Source: Aedes albopictus (taxonomy: Eukaryota; Arthropoda; Insecta; Diptera; Culicidae). Taken from it: DNA of 64,000 bases. The position numbers and the translations under genes are program-made. Below are positions 34,618-45,700 of the stretch, in pieces. A model generated the notes under the pieces. It worked only from the letters and a program-made list of their open reading frames with translations, searched no databases and was not told the origin of the DNA. The stretch lies in NCBI RefSeq assembly GCF_035046485.1, contig NC_085138.1, positions 340,392,263 to 340,456,262 on the forward strand. Reading direction: 5' to 3'. The first letter of the stretch is position 1; every line of letters begins with the position of its first letter.

Positions 34618-34745
34618 ATGGGGCCGTTCATAAACCACGTGGATTTCTGGGGGAGGAGGGGTGTCTAGCAAAAGCCTACGCTCAATACAAATTTCAAAAT
34701 GTTTGTATGGACAAAAGTCTACGAGAGAGAAGGGGGGTCTGAGAT
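34618..34745. mobile_element. Half of a GGGGCCGTTCATAAA-type MITE
   Basis: The left end GGGGCCGTTCATAAACCACG is followed by a G-rich block and, in the middle, GTTTGTATGG and a GTCTACGAGAGAGAAG block. The expected right TIR is missing and replaced by unrelated sequence. End type resembles 9061-9182 and 32202-32340. Confidence 0.45.
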
Positions 34746-34861
34746 GGCCGAAATTTGGTCCAGCCCTCATCCAGGTATCCGGGTCCGTTGGAGGCAAGGG
34801 CTTAAAAGGGGATCAGTGTCAGCAGCCACTCTCGGGAGGAGAGAAACTGACGAAAAATTGA

Positions 34862-34936
34862 CAGATCTGGAGCTGAGAATCGAACACATGATCATCCGCT
34901 TATAAAGCGAACGTGTGACCAACTACGCCCCGGCTA
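34862..34936 (-). mobile_element. tRNA-like SINE head or tRNA relic
   Basis: On the minus strand, GGGGCGTAGTTGGTCACACG gives an A box, TTCGCTTTATAAGCG a possible anticodon hairpin, and GTGTTCGATTCTCA a B box. The acceptor and T stems do not pair well, so it is not a working tRNA gene. Confidence 0.5.
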
Positions 34937-35396
34937 AAGCATTTGTTAATAATCGTCAAAAAAATTTCTAGTCTGCCGCCAGAGAGTTGAACTCGTGTCG
35001 TGAATGTTTCATATAATCTGAAAGTATAAATACTTTTGATTTTATTTTAAGCGAAAACCTTTTTAAGGCAAATATTATGCTTAACAAATAGATTTTCAGA
35101 AACTGATGATGTGAAAAAAAAATTCGGTGCCGATATTGGGCGAAAAAACAATGTGTAAACACTCAGGCGAGCCTTCCAAAAGTCCTGAAATGCAGAAATT
35201 TCTTTGTATCGCTTCGATGGATCATCTCTTCTCAACACGCTAAACTCAGTTTACCGATTTTTAAATATGGGTAGATGTACTCACATTTGAGCAAACATTA
35301 CTTTGTTATGTTTATGTGCATCATTGGTGCAAAATTGTACTCGATTTGTCAATCTTTCGCGAAGTTAGAACCGCTGCTCTCGTAAAGCACTGTTTT

Positions 35397-35575
35397 AGAC
35401 AAATATTTTTTTAACTATCATATCTCCGGAAACCAGTGAACTGAATCAAATGAAATTTAATGAACTAGAAGTCTAAATTTGAGAATTTTTTATGTACTCT
35501 ATTAAAAGTTACAGCTTGTTGAACTTTTCTGTGGGAGAAAAAAAAAATACCTATCCCAAACATTTTGACCACCTC
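35397..35575. mobile_element. Solo arm of the 13347-type element
   Basis: ATATCTCCGG, TGAACTGAATCAAATGAAAT, GTTACAGCTTGTTGAAC and the terminus CCTATCCCAAACATTTTGACC-like block follow the same order as in the right arm at 13990-14258. Only one arm is present. Confidence 0.5.
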
Positions 35576-35654
35576 CTGTATATGGTTTGGTAGATCAAGA
35601 TACAAGAGGGCAAAGAGATATCTGAAGATATCAAGAGATTCAAAGTAGGAGGAA

Positions 35655-35745
35655 AGGGAAGAGCTATGTATTGAACCCAGGATCTTCTGCATACGAATCA
35701 GAAGCAGCAGGTAGTTGACCACCAAGCGCGTCATAGTATTTCGTA
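35655..35745 (-). mobile_element. tRNA-derived SINE head
   Basis: Same family as 40855-40945. On the minus strand, TGGTGGTCAACTACC-like A-box region, GATTCGTATGCAGAAGATCC and GGGTTCAATACA as a damaged B box. Confidence 0.55.
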
Positions 35746-36990
35746 AAGAGTTCATTTCAAGTATATTTGTAATGAACTACAATGACAAATATATTTACCA
35801 TTGTAGTCCGACATTTATCCAAGGTTGCCATGATTCACGTTGTGCTGTTGGCCTACATAAAAATCGCCCACGATGGAGATCTTTCAATTCGGCCCTCTGC
35901 ATCACCGCACTAAGGGGATTCAGGTGGCCAAAAATCGAAAATTGACTTTATTCAATTTGAGATTCAGGTTCGGTAGTTGAAAGTAGACCACTTGGACCAG
36001 TAAACCCTAGAATATTAGTTCGCTAATCCCTATACTTTTCGAGATATTGGCAGCAGAATGAGACCATTGCCAATATTTCGTAAAATTAATGAAATGTTCA
36101 ACTTCGCATATCTTCGGCTTAAATGGAAAATGTCAAACTTTTAAAATAGTTTCTAAAAGTATGCTTATAAACCTTTCGAATGACATATCAGATGTAGAAA
36201 TGTTGATTTTAAAACTATTGAATGATGCCACATCAAAAAATTAAAAAAATTCCCATACAAACCGTTCTATACAAAAAAAGTTTCACTGATTTTCGCTTCG
36301 GGACTACTTCTATGTCTTTATTTAGGATTCCAGGGAGGCATTGACATCAAATTTGGCTGCTACTAGCTGCTATTCGGCAATTCTTATCATGTTTTCGGCG
36401 ATAAGGCCGTTACAAATATTTATTTCCCTTTTTGTCCCACCACTCTTTGGCTGGTCGAGGGGGGGGATAAAAATAATAAAGCATTTATTCTGAAAAATAT
36501 TAAAAACTCATCGGATTTGTTAAAGATATTTTGGCAAGACCGGATATTTTGATAAATATTTTTTTATCTGCCACCTCAAAATGCAAAATCCAGCCAAAAA
36601 TTTTTGAAGGGGGGGGAGACAAAAAGTCAAAAATAAATTTGTATCAGCCTAATTGAAATATTGCTATATAAAAACACCCTATTGGCCATTAAATACCACT
36701 GCACTGAGGAAACATTTGGTCGTCATGGCAATTTTCATCGGTAGATCAATCATAGTGCAGTCTGAATCTGGTCTTGGATCGCTTAGCGACGCGTGTTTTT
36801 ACGAATTGGAACCCATTTTGTAAATTGGAATAGAAATCCTTAAACGCCTAAAAGTATGCAATGCCCTTGTAATTAAATGCTGTTTGAAACTGTCGTGTTG
36901 AAACAACCTGTTCAACATGTTTTTCATATTTTTCAGGCATAAATCCTACGCATAGGAGCAAGAGATTATAAAAATGACGCGAAAATATTT

Positions 36991-37500
36991 TTGGCCACCT
37001 GTTTGTATGGAGCCGCCCCATCGTGCACCGTGGCACACTGGGGCAGGATTGAAAATATACGGAAAAAACCTCTAGCTCGTCGGGATGTCGAGATCCACAC
37101 TTGTATTTCTATGAACACGGTCGATATTCTGAACGGTAGCACATTTTTCTTACGTTATTCACATAAAAGTCCTATAAGCCATCTTTCATTTTAGCGGTAT
37201 CGTGTCTTCCGCAAAGTTGTTCGGCTATTTATGCTAAAAAAGTTGGCCGAAGACGTCAAATTTCCAAAGCCTACTGTTCTTGAGATATTAGTCGTTTTAT
37301 AAAATACCTACCTAAAATCGAGTTTTTTCATTAAATTACGTTTGTAAACAAATTTAATGTCCGTTTTCAAGTTATAATAATGAAAAATACTAAAATAAAA
37401 CATATATCACAGAGATTAGTTGGAAAAAACAAAATATGCATTGATTGTGATCATTGTTTGTTGTTTCTTGCCAGATTCACATTGCGAGCATACTTTGAAT
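36991..37500. other. Unclassified DNA with one arm of an inverted pair
   Basis: 37035-37112 matches the reverse complement of 40383-40465 (see that entry). GTGTCTTCCGCAAAGTTGTT near 37205 resembles the block in the 143-bp repeats at 27-29 kb. Confidence 0.35.
37035..37112 (-). repeat. Inverted partner of 40383-40465
   Basis: TGGGGCAGGATTGAAAATA, ACCTCTAGCTCGTCG and GATGTCGAGATCCACACTTG are shared, inverted, with 40383-40465 at roughly 85-90 percent by eye. The pair brackets the hAT-like element, so they may be ends of a larger interrupted element. Confidence 0.6.
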
Positions 37501-38313
37501 CAGCGTTTCTCAAACTATGGGTCGCGACCCACTGGTGGGTCGCGAGCTTATTTTTGGTGGGTCGCGAAATCTCAAGCGTTATTGCAATAAATGTTTCATT
37601 TTGTTTTTTCTCAAATGATATTATTGGTAATTTTAGAAATTTGCAAACACTCTCTTGGAAAATCGACAAAATTATTTCCCAAATTTAGGTTGCACTTTAA
37701 TCCTATTATTTATTTATTGTATCTTAGTTCGGAGTACATATATTAAATATTAAATATGTGCGATCTGAAACCGGTTCTGAAACAGTAAATTTTCAATCGG
37801 CATGATTAAAACTATGGAGAAATTTTACACTTTCTTTGGGTTCTAAAAAAATTAAGTTTTACTAGAATTAAACAAAAATTAAACAAGAATCAGCCAAAAT
37901 ATTACCAAATTGCGACAAGATCTCACCGAACGTTTGGTAATCTCCACCGATTTTTTTTTTGTTTTGTTATTTTTTACAGAACTTCGATAAATCTTAACTT
38001 CGTTAAATATAATTCGGCTGAAGTTTGGAAATCTGAACTTTGACAGAATTCAAAACAACTAAATAAGAGATTGTAATAAAATAGACGTGAAATATCCGAC
38101 ATATTCGGCCCAATTTGTTTGATGCATCTTAACATTTATGCAAGAGAAAACATAATACAAAATGCATGATTGGATTTCCTTTAGTTTGAAAATAAAGTTT
38201 AAAAGTTAAGCTTCTGCAGAAATAATTTTCTTTATGTTTCCAAAGTTTTGTTTTGTTTGTATGTGTCGTTATTTCTAAACTGTGTGACAGAATGCGTATA
38301 TTAGTGAAGTTCT

Positions 38314-39953
38314 CCCGAGCAGAGGAGAATATCAAATTAATAGCTACGAAATCACATAACCTGTTTTTATATCTTGTTTTGTTATTATTTAATTATCAAG
38401 GTATTGCTTTTCCATAACAAATTTTGATGGACAAACTCATTTTGTTATAATCAAGCTATTGATATACAATCACTTAATCACATATCAATAGCATGTTTTG
38501 TTGAAGTACGAGTTTTGTTCTTGTTGTATTATTCAACTTATCAACAATAGCACAACAGTAACAAGTTTTGAAATCAAAGCAACAATTCGATAATAATAAT
38601 CTGTCCTTTTGTTTTGTTCTATTTTTGTACTCACTTAGGAAGGAAATTTCTGAACGAATCCTCTGAAAATTCCTTAAATAATATTCGAAAAAACACTTAG
38701 AAGTTCTGGAGGAGCCCTTCGATACCCTGGGAAGTCTTCAAAAGAACTTCTGGTGCAATCTTCTTAGAAATTCCAGAAGTAATTCTTCTGAGCAATTTTT
38801 AGTATGCTTGGCAAAATCTTTTGAAAAACTACAAGAGAATTCTTCGGAAAAAACTCCTGGTGAAATTCTCAAAGAAATTTTCAGGGAAATATTAAGATGA
38901 AATTTGGGGCAAATATTCACGGGAAATTCTGAAGAAATCTTTGAAGGGATTCTGTTCATAATTCTGGAGGAATTTCTAGTGGAGTCTTTGAAAATCTGTG
39001 AATGATTCCGTGGAAGAACTCTCGGAGAAATTTCTGGGAGATTTTTCTTTTTCATTCTCTTAGAATGAATTAAAAACTGAATACAGGTACTCTTAGATAT
39101 AACGTACAAAAAAGTTTTCTCTCTGTACGTTATATCGAAGTGTACGTTATATCGAAGCAGAGAAAAATTTAATAATTTTTATGCTAGTGTTGATGTATTC
39201 GACGAGATAAAAACCCCAAATAATGATTTCGGTCAAATTCACAAAACCAATAATGAAAAACATGAGTTTTCACGAAAAATAATTTCGTTTTTTTTGCTTC
39301 GATATAAAGTACATTTTGCTTCGATATAACGTACACTAAATTTTTCCCCAAATTGCACTAATTTTGGGTAACAAGGCTAATGCTGAAACACAGCATTGCA
39401 TTTAGTGATTTCGTAGTTTATAAGAAGGTTATTCCTGGGAAAAATAGAAATTTTCAATGTTGTACGTTATATCGAAGCAAAATGTACGTTATATCGTATT
39501 CGCTATATCGAGGGTACGTTATATCGAAGAATACCTGTATAGTGTTTTTCGATCATTTAAAATATTGTTGCTCATGTTATTAGTGGGTTTGTGAGACAAA
39601 GAGAATACATTTATATAATAGGTATCATAATTTACTTAGTTACAATTTTGATATCAAAACAAATTTTGATTTCCGATTATTATCAATAACAAATTACATA
39701 ATATCAAAAATTGTTATTAAATATTTCCAAATTTCAATGTTACTAAGTTGTTATTGAAACTAACAAAACAAGTTATTAAAATGGTTTTAAAGAACGTTTT
39801 TTGTTATGAAATTTGTTATTTTGCCGCTTATGACAGACAAGTAAACAACATAATATGTTATGTTAATAACTTAAAAATAATTGATTCTATTATTTAGCTA
39901 TTCCACCCAAATAACACAGCTCCTTATGCTGTTGTTATTCCCTTCTGCTCGGG
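38314..39953. mobile_element. MITE with CCCGAGCAGA ends, nested in the hAT-like element
   Basis: CCCGAGCAGAGGAGAAT at the left end matches the reverse complement of the right end at 15 of 17 positions. Terminal parts are AT-rich with TTTTGTTAT words as at 366-813. The middle is filled by decayed 24-bp repeat (38640-39060) and a pogo-like MITE. Without the inserts it would be well under 1 kb. Confidence 0.65.
39084..39537. mobile_element. 454-bp pogo-like MITE, innermost of three nested elements
   Basis: The TIRs are CAGGTACTCTTAGATATAAC on the left and the reverse complement of CAGGTATTCTTCGATATAAC on the right, about 24 bp, flanked by TA (39082-39083 and 39538-39539). TACGTTATATCGAAG repeats occur six or more times, mostly close to the ends. 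CAG ends, TA target and this layout fit the pogo group. Confidence 0.8.
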
Positions 39954-40260
39954 CTGTAGTGTCTTATGATGTCAGATTATTTAAATTTGAAAATGGAATT
40001 CTGGCAACTGATCACTTGGGCACCAAAACCTTAATTTTAACTAAACAAAAAAAAAAAAAAAAAGAAAAGAGCTCTGTAATTAAACAAAAAATGTAACATT
40101 AAGTGCTGCTTAATAAAAGTTTATCAATACCTGTCCAAAAGCGATTCTTCAAAAAATCAGTCTAAATGTTCAAAAATGGCTGATGCTATGTGCAGGTGGG
40201 TCGCCAAATTCTATTACAATCAAAAGTGGGTCGCAAGCTGAAAAAGTTTGAGAACCCCTG

Positions 40261-40560
40261 GATTTTACCATATGTTTCAATGATATGATGATTTTCAGGG
40301 CTGCGGTAGGACTTTGACAGCTGCGGTAGAACTCGGCGGCTACCGCGAAGTGGAAACTTTTCAAAAAATCCGCAATATTTTCTATGAAGACACCAAGTGT
40401 GGATCTCGACATTTCGACGAGCTAGAGGTTTTTTCGAGTATTTTCAATCCTGCCCCAGTGTGCGTGGGTGATCAGGACGAAGATAAGAACATGCATCCGA
40501 ACGCTTTGCGGTTTTTGACAGAGTTTTACGACACATTCTGGGCTGCACTTTAACATCATC
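40261..40560 (+). other. Short open stretch of unknown origin
   Basis: A 79-codon frame at 40314-40553 ends in ...RFLTEFYDTFWAAL and has non-repetitive, acidic composition unlike the repeat peptides. It overlaps the inverted-pair arm at 40383-40465, so at least part belongs to a repeat. I do not recognise a family; it could be a remnant of a transposon gene. Confidence 0.25.
40383..40465 (+). repeat. Inverted partner of 37035-37112
   Basis: AAGTGTGGATCTCGACAT, CGACGAGCTAGAGG and CAATCCTGCCCCAGTGTG match the reverse complement of 37035-37112. The two lie just outside the hAT-like element on either side. Confidence 0.6.
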
Positions 40561-40854
40561 GGTTTCATGATGTTGGACAATTTTGATTAACTTTCAAGTA
40601 AAATACAGAAATGCATATTTTCCCATGTATGATCTCATACAAATCACGATGCGCAAAACGTAGGTTGAACCAATCATGTCAAAATTTTGCACAGTTGTTT
40701 GGGCCTCAAATGGCGCCCAAACACGTTTGATCTGATCGAATCTGATAAATTTTAATTTTTATACAACGTTGGCCCAACCAACCCTAATGATCATATGAAT
40801 ATACATGAGATGTATATGTAGAAAGTAATTACAGAGATACAAATTAAGAGGAAA
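40561..40854. other. No recognisable feature
   Basis: AT-rich non-coding DNA. Confidence 0.3.
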
Positions 40855-40945
40855 GATACGGGCCAGGGATTGATCTCATCGGGATCTTCCGCATACAATT
40901 CAGAAACGGAAGTCAATAAACCACCAAGCCCGTCATATTATTTTG
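40855..40945 (-). mobile_element. tRNA-derived SINE head
   Basis: On the minus strand, GGGCTTGGTGGTTTATTGAC gives the A-box region, followed by GAATTGTATGCGGAAGATCC and GAGATCAATCCCTGGCCCG as the B-box region. Related heads are at 14385, 35655 and 53031. Confidence 0.6.
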
Positions 40946-40967
40946 TTAAAAAAAAACGGGCACCTGT

Positions 40968-41123
40968 AATGCTTCCAGTGAGCTATTCGCTCTTTGAGGA
41001 AAGCACGACACTAGACAATGGATTAGCATTCAACGCCCAGTGGCACAGCCGAAAACTTTTCCTGACAGCTGCGGCGGGAATCGAACCTGCGCTCCTCAGC
41101 ACGATGCGACTAAGTGCTTGGTG
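40968..41123 (-). mobile_element. tRNA-derived SINE, copy 2
   Basis: Inverted copy of 32900-33077 with the same body blocks in reverse: AATGCTTCCAGTGAGCT, GCACGACACTAGACAATGG and ACAGCCGAAAACTTTTCCTG. The B box (GGTTCGATTCCCGCC) is better preserved here. The head ends near CACTTAGTCGCATCGTG (minus strand). Confidence 0.75.
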
Positions 41124-42547
41124 ATTTTTATTTATTTTGGTATGTACGTTCAAAAAGGTTCCAGTGTAGTATGCATATTTCATGATAATATACACCAAGC
41201 CATCCGATACAATGATGTGATAGGGATTCTTCTGAAAATTCCCCATTCTCTTTACCATCGGCAAAACATCACACAAATCACTCAACTGAACGCGGTGTGA
41301 GACGTGAGTGGGTGGGCGCTTAAGTAAACGCTCGCAGGGAAAATTTTGGTTTTTCCTCTTTTATTTTCCCACGACTCCCCTTCAAACGTTGGCTGTGTTG
41401 TTTCAATTCAACCACCTGTCCTCCGTTCGGGGCTTGATTCGATGATGATGATGATGGGATTGGCCAGAAGGGGGGAATGCGGTGAAAATGATTACAACAA
41501 TTTACCTTCCAGTCTCCCAGGCCACATTTGGGTTGATTGTATGATTGTTTGGGTTACAATGTTGCCTTTTCCTAGAAAGTATGGCATGCGGGAACAAGTG
41601 GCGACCGAGTGGATAGGTTTGTGGATGGAAAGAAACCGCTGTAGCTGGGCCGCCGCTCAGCTGGAGTGCGGAGAAAACGAATCCATAAAGAGCTCACTTG
41701 GCATGGGCTTGTTTTGTGCGTAGTAAAGTTACGAGTCGGGCATTTTCCCACCTCCGAAAAATAGGCGTCATTATTACTTTGTCCTTTCGCTTTCTTATTT
41801 CCGGTGAGAGGCGACACTCTCATTACTGCGATGCACCCCCCGCAGTTCAATGCCAAGGCTCAAATTATACTGGCAGACATTATGGAAAATCATTTTCCCA
41901 TGATGCTCAAAACCAAGTATGGAATTTAATTATGTCGTTTTGTCAATTTATTTCGACAAAACAATTGTAATATTTTTCATTCGCACCGGTGCGGTTATAG
42001 GCAGTTTTAGAATGTGGTCTTCTTTTTCTCGGTATGACTTCTTGTTTGGAACAAGACCAACAACACCAAATAAATTGGAACAGAAAATAATTTATCGTTA
42101 AGTGTTTAACATTTGAAATCGGTGTCTTTGGCGGAGTTGTTCATATGGATGTAATCCTTCTATTCAAATGACCTCTAGTTAAAAGTTTTCTTACTAGATG
42201 ATACTGTTGTACTATTGATTTGGTTTGATGATATCTCAGCCGAACCTAAAGATACAATTCTGTTGTTTTCTGAAAATATATTTGACTTTCCCCACTTAGT
42301 ACGGTAATGCAATCATTAGTGAGGAATCCTTTGAACAGGTGGTACTTTGGTGAAAATAAAAACTACTATTTCCAATATCCCGACTACCCTGAAAAAGATG
42401 GCGTCTTCAATACAACCACCTAGATGTATTAGAGCCATAAGTTGATAAGATATTCAGGTAAAAATGCCGCACTAGATGGCAGTGACGATTTTTATGCTAT
42501 GTAAAATACTTCTATAACCCTAAATGGATTTCTCTCTACATTCAACT
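41124..42547. other. Single-copy stretch, then repeat-like DNA
   Basis: 41280-42050 is GC-richer with no repeat family visible except a (GAT)n run near 41444. It has several overlapping frames up to 125 codons, none with a recognisable domain. 42100-42540 has weak similarity to the 143-bp unit of 27-29 kb (GGTGTCTTTGGCGGAGTTGT). No gene is supported. Confidence 0.3.
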
Positions 42548-42727
42548 GTTGAACTGTTATGGCTTTCTCAGTTTAAGAGCATTGAAACGGCTAGTTTGGC
42601 ATAGCCCGAAGTTTCGGTCCCGTATATTGGACCATTTTCAAGGGATATGCAGTCAACCCGAAACGTCGGGCTATGCCAAACTAGCCTTTTCAATGCTCTT
42701 AGACTGAGAAAGCCACAACAGTTCAAC
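42548..42727. mobile_element. 180-bp hairpin with ~70-bp arms
   Basis: GTTGAACTGTTATGGCTTTC, TCAGTTTAAGAGCATTGAAA and CTAGTTTGGCATAGCCCGAA on the left are mirrored by the right arm ending AACAGTTCAAC at 42727, with a loop of about 40 bp. It is a foldback MITE, ending 12 bp before the tandem duplication begins. Confidence 0.7.
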
Positions 42728-42739
42728 ATTTCCTCCCAG

Positions 42740-45700
42740 TCGTATACCTCCTCTTGTCAGGTTGCCTCCAGAATGCCTCCTAAGATTCTTTCAGGAATTC
42801 TTCGCAGGATTCCTTCAAAGATTCCTCTTAAGATTTCGTTATTGATTTTTCCCTGAATTCTTTCATGAACTGCTTCCAACAATTTCCCCTGGATTCCTCT
42901 AGCAATTTCTCCTGGGTTTCCTTTCGGAAGGCTATTAGAGATTTCTCTATTGGTTCTGCCCGTTATTTTTGAGGATCTTTTTTTGTGGAACACTTTTTGA
43001 AATTGCTCCCGGAATTCTTCCATTGTTCCTTCTGTGTTCTTTCACCAATCATCCCCGAGATTCCATTAGGGTGTACTTCAGGGTTTATTCTGGGTTTCTC
43101 CCGGAAGTCTTTCGGGAATTTTATCGGGATTCCTGCTGGGTTACCTTCCAACATTTCGTCATCAATACCGGGATTTATTCATCGATTTATTTTGGGCATT
43201 CCTTACAAGATTAATTCAGGATTTTGTTTATCAAGAACATTTCACGTGATTCTTTTAAAGGATTTCCGCTGACATTACTTCGTTGATTGCTCCCGAGATT
43301 GATTTACAGATATTTTCCTGGGATCTCTGAAGAACTGTTTCAGAAATTCCTTCAAAGATTTCTTGCGAGATTCTTTCATGGAATTCTTCTCGGGATTCGT
43401 TCAGGGATTTCTCTTGGGTCATCCATCACGGATAAGTACAGGATTTCTTGTCACGATTTTGAGATTCTTTCACTGATGCTCTAGGGAATTCTTCTAGAGA
43501 TTCTCACAAGGATTACCCGAAATGGGCTCAAGGGCGTAGCCAGCTTTTCGGTCAGAGGGGGGGGGGTTGGTCAAGCACCCTTAGTAAATATGTACCTACT
43601 AGCTTTTATAACTAAACGCAACACGATGAAATTCAATATAATAACATTATATTCTAAAAGCTTTATTTAACCCTTAACCCTGTTGTATTTTGTACAATAC
43701 GTTAAAAAAGCTCGTCTGATCTACACAAATCAACGTGGTGCTGGTAACGGTGACCAATTTCTGGAAGGTTAAGGATTTTTATAAACTCGTGCATTATTTT
43801 GCTCTGATTTTTTTTGTCAATGTCTACAAAACATTGATCAGAAATTATAGCTGAACTCTTTTGGAAATTCCGAACTCTTTTGAGGATTAAACTAGAATTT
43901 CCTGGTTCCTGTATGCATCCATTTATCTTCCAATACTATTTGCTGGAGAAATTCCTCCAGAAATGTTTGAATTCCAGAAGGAATTCCTGAAAGAATTTCA
44001 GAAAATAAATCTGTACGAATTTCTGGATAAATACCTAGAGAAATTTCTGAAGAGATCTCATGAAGAAATCCTAGAAAAAATCCTAGATAAATTTCTGAAT
44101 GATTCTTTGGAGGAAATTCTGGAGAAATTTTTGGAGGAATTCTGGACGGAATCCCTAATAAAATTTCATAAGAAATCTCTTTAAAAAATCCTAGAGGAAA
44201 TCTTAGAGAAATTTGTGAAGGAATCCTGTAGAAACTTCTGAGCAAATTCCTGGAGGAATTCTTGGATTAGACCCAGCAAGAATTCCTAGAGAATTTCCTT
44301 TAGCAATTTTTTGAGTGAATTCTTGGAATCCCTAGGAGAGTTCCGGGAGATATTCCTGAAGAAATCTCAAGAGGAATTCTGGGAGGAATTGCTGGAGAAA
44401 TTTTTGAAAAATCCCTTGAGAAATTTCAGGAGGATTTCCTCAAAGAACCCTTGGAGGAATTTCTGGAGGATTCTCTGGTGGAATCTCTGGGAATATCCCT
44501 CGAAAAATTCGTGGAGAAATCCCTGAACTAATTCCTGGAGGAAACTCTGGAGGAATCCCTGAAAATTCCCTCCTGGAGAATTTCCTGAAAGAGTCTCTGA
44601 AGAAATCCCAAGAGGATTTCCAGGAGAAATTCCTGGACGAATTGCTGGCATAATTCCTGGAGGATGCCAGGAGTATTCCGGAAGAAATTCCTGGGGTATT
44701 TCCTGGAGGTATTCCTGAAGAAATTTCCTGGGGAAAATTCCTAGATAACATCCCGGAGGAATAAATGGAGGAGTTCCTAGTGGTATTCCTGTGGAAATTT
44801 CTGGAGGAATCTCTCGAGGAATTCTTGAAAGAATTACTGGATGAATATCTAGAGGAATCTCCAGAAGAATCCCGAGAGACTTCTGTTTCTATTTCTGTTA
44901 TTTTTCCATTTCTGAAAGAACCCCTTGAGAGATCCCTGGATGAATTTCTAGCGGAATTGCTAGTGCAGTTCCTGGAGAAATTCTCGAAGGAATTCCTGAA
45001 GGAATCCCTAGGGTTATCCTTGAATAAATTTGTGAAGAAATCCCTGGAGGAATCCCTGGTGGAATACCTGGAGGAATCCCTGAAAAATTCCTGAATGAAT
45101 TCCTGGAGAATATTCTTGAAGAATTTCTGAAGAAATCCCGAGAGAATTTCCTGCAAAAATCTTTGGAAAAACTTCTGGAGGATTTCCTGGAGGAATCTTC
45201 TAAGAACTTCCTGAAGAGATTTTTCATGGAGAAATCTCTGGAGGAATCTCTTAAGCAATTCCTGATCTCGGGAGAAAATTCCTGGAGAAATTCCTGGTGA
45301 AATACCTAGAGGAATTGCTGACATAATTTCTGAAAGATGTCCAGGAGCATTTCCTGGATAAATTCCTGGGGGAGTTCCTGATGAAATTACTGGCTTTATT
45401 CCTGGAGAAATTCCTGGACAAAATCCTGGAGGAATTACTAGAAGAATTCCTTTGGGAATTTCTGGAGGAATCTCCAAGAGAAATTCTAGGAAGAATAACT
45501 GGATGAATTTCTAGAGAAATTCTGGGAGATTTCTATTTCTATTCTATTATTTTATTATTTCTGAAAAAAAAACCTTTGATAAAATCCTGGAGGAAATTCT
45601 ACCGGAATTTCTGGAAGAATTCTTGGATAAATCCTTGAAGGAATGCCTGAAGGAATCTCTGGGGGAATCCTAGAAGAAGTTTGTATAGAAATCCCTGAAA

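Larger units (their letters stand above)
34937..36990. other. Mostly unclassified AT-rich DNA
   Basis: It contains a solo arm at 35397 and a SINE head at 35655. Two G8 runs lie near 36460 and 36607. No frame above about 100 codons and none with a recognisable domain. Confidence 0.3.
37501..40260. mobile_element. 2.76-kb hAT-like element, non-autonomous
   Basis: It begins CAGCGTTTCTCAAACTATGG with GGTCGCGACCCA and ends with the reverse complement of CAGGGGTTCTCAAACTTTTT plus GCGACCCAC. CAGGGGTTCTCAAACT ends are typical of hAT elements. The expected 8-bp duplication is not found: CTTTGAAT precedes and GATTTTAC follows. Most of its length is taken by the nested elements at 38314-39953 and 39084-39537. 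No transposase frame remains. Confidence 0.65.

Noticed and set aside
37493..40268. 8-bp target duplication of the hAT-like element
   Set aside because: The flanks CTTTGAAT and GATTTTAC do not match; the element is called from its TIRs only.
44440..45477. 345-codon minus-strand protein gene (and its twin at 48591-49628)
   Set aside because: The sequence is the 24-bp repeat read as protein; overlapping frames on both strands are equally open and no domain is present.
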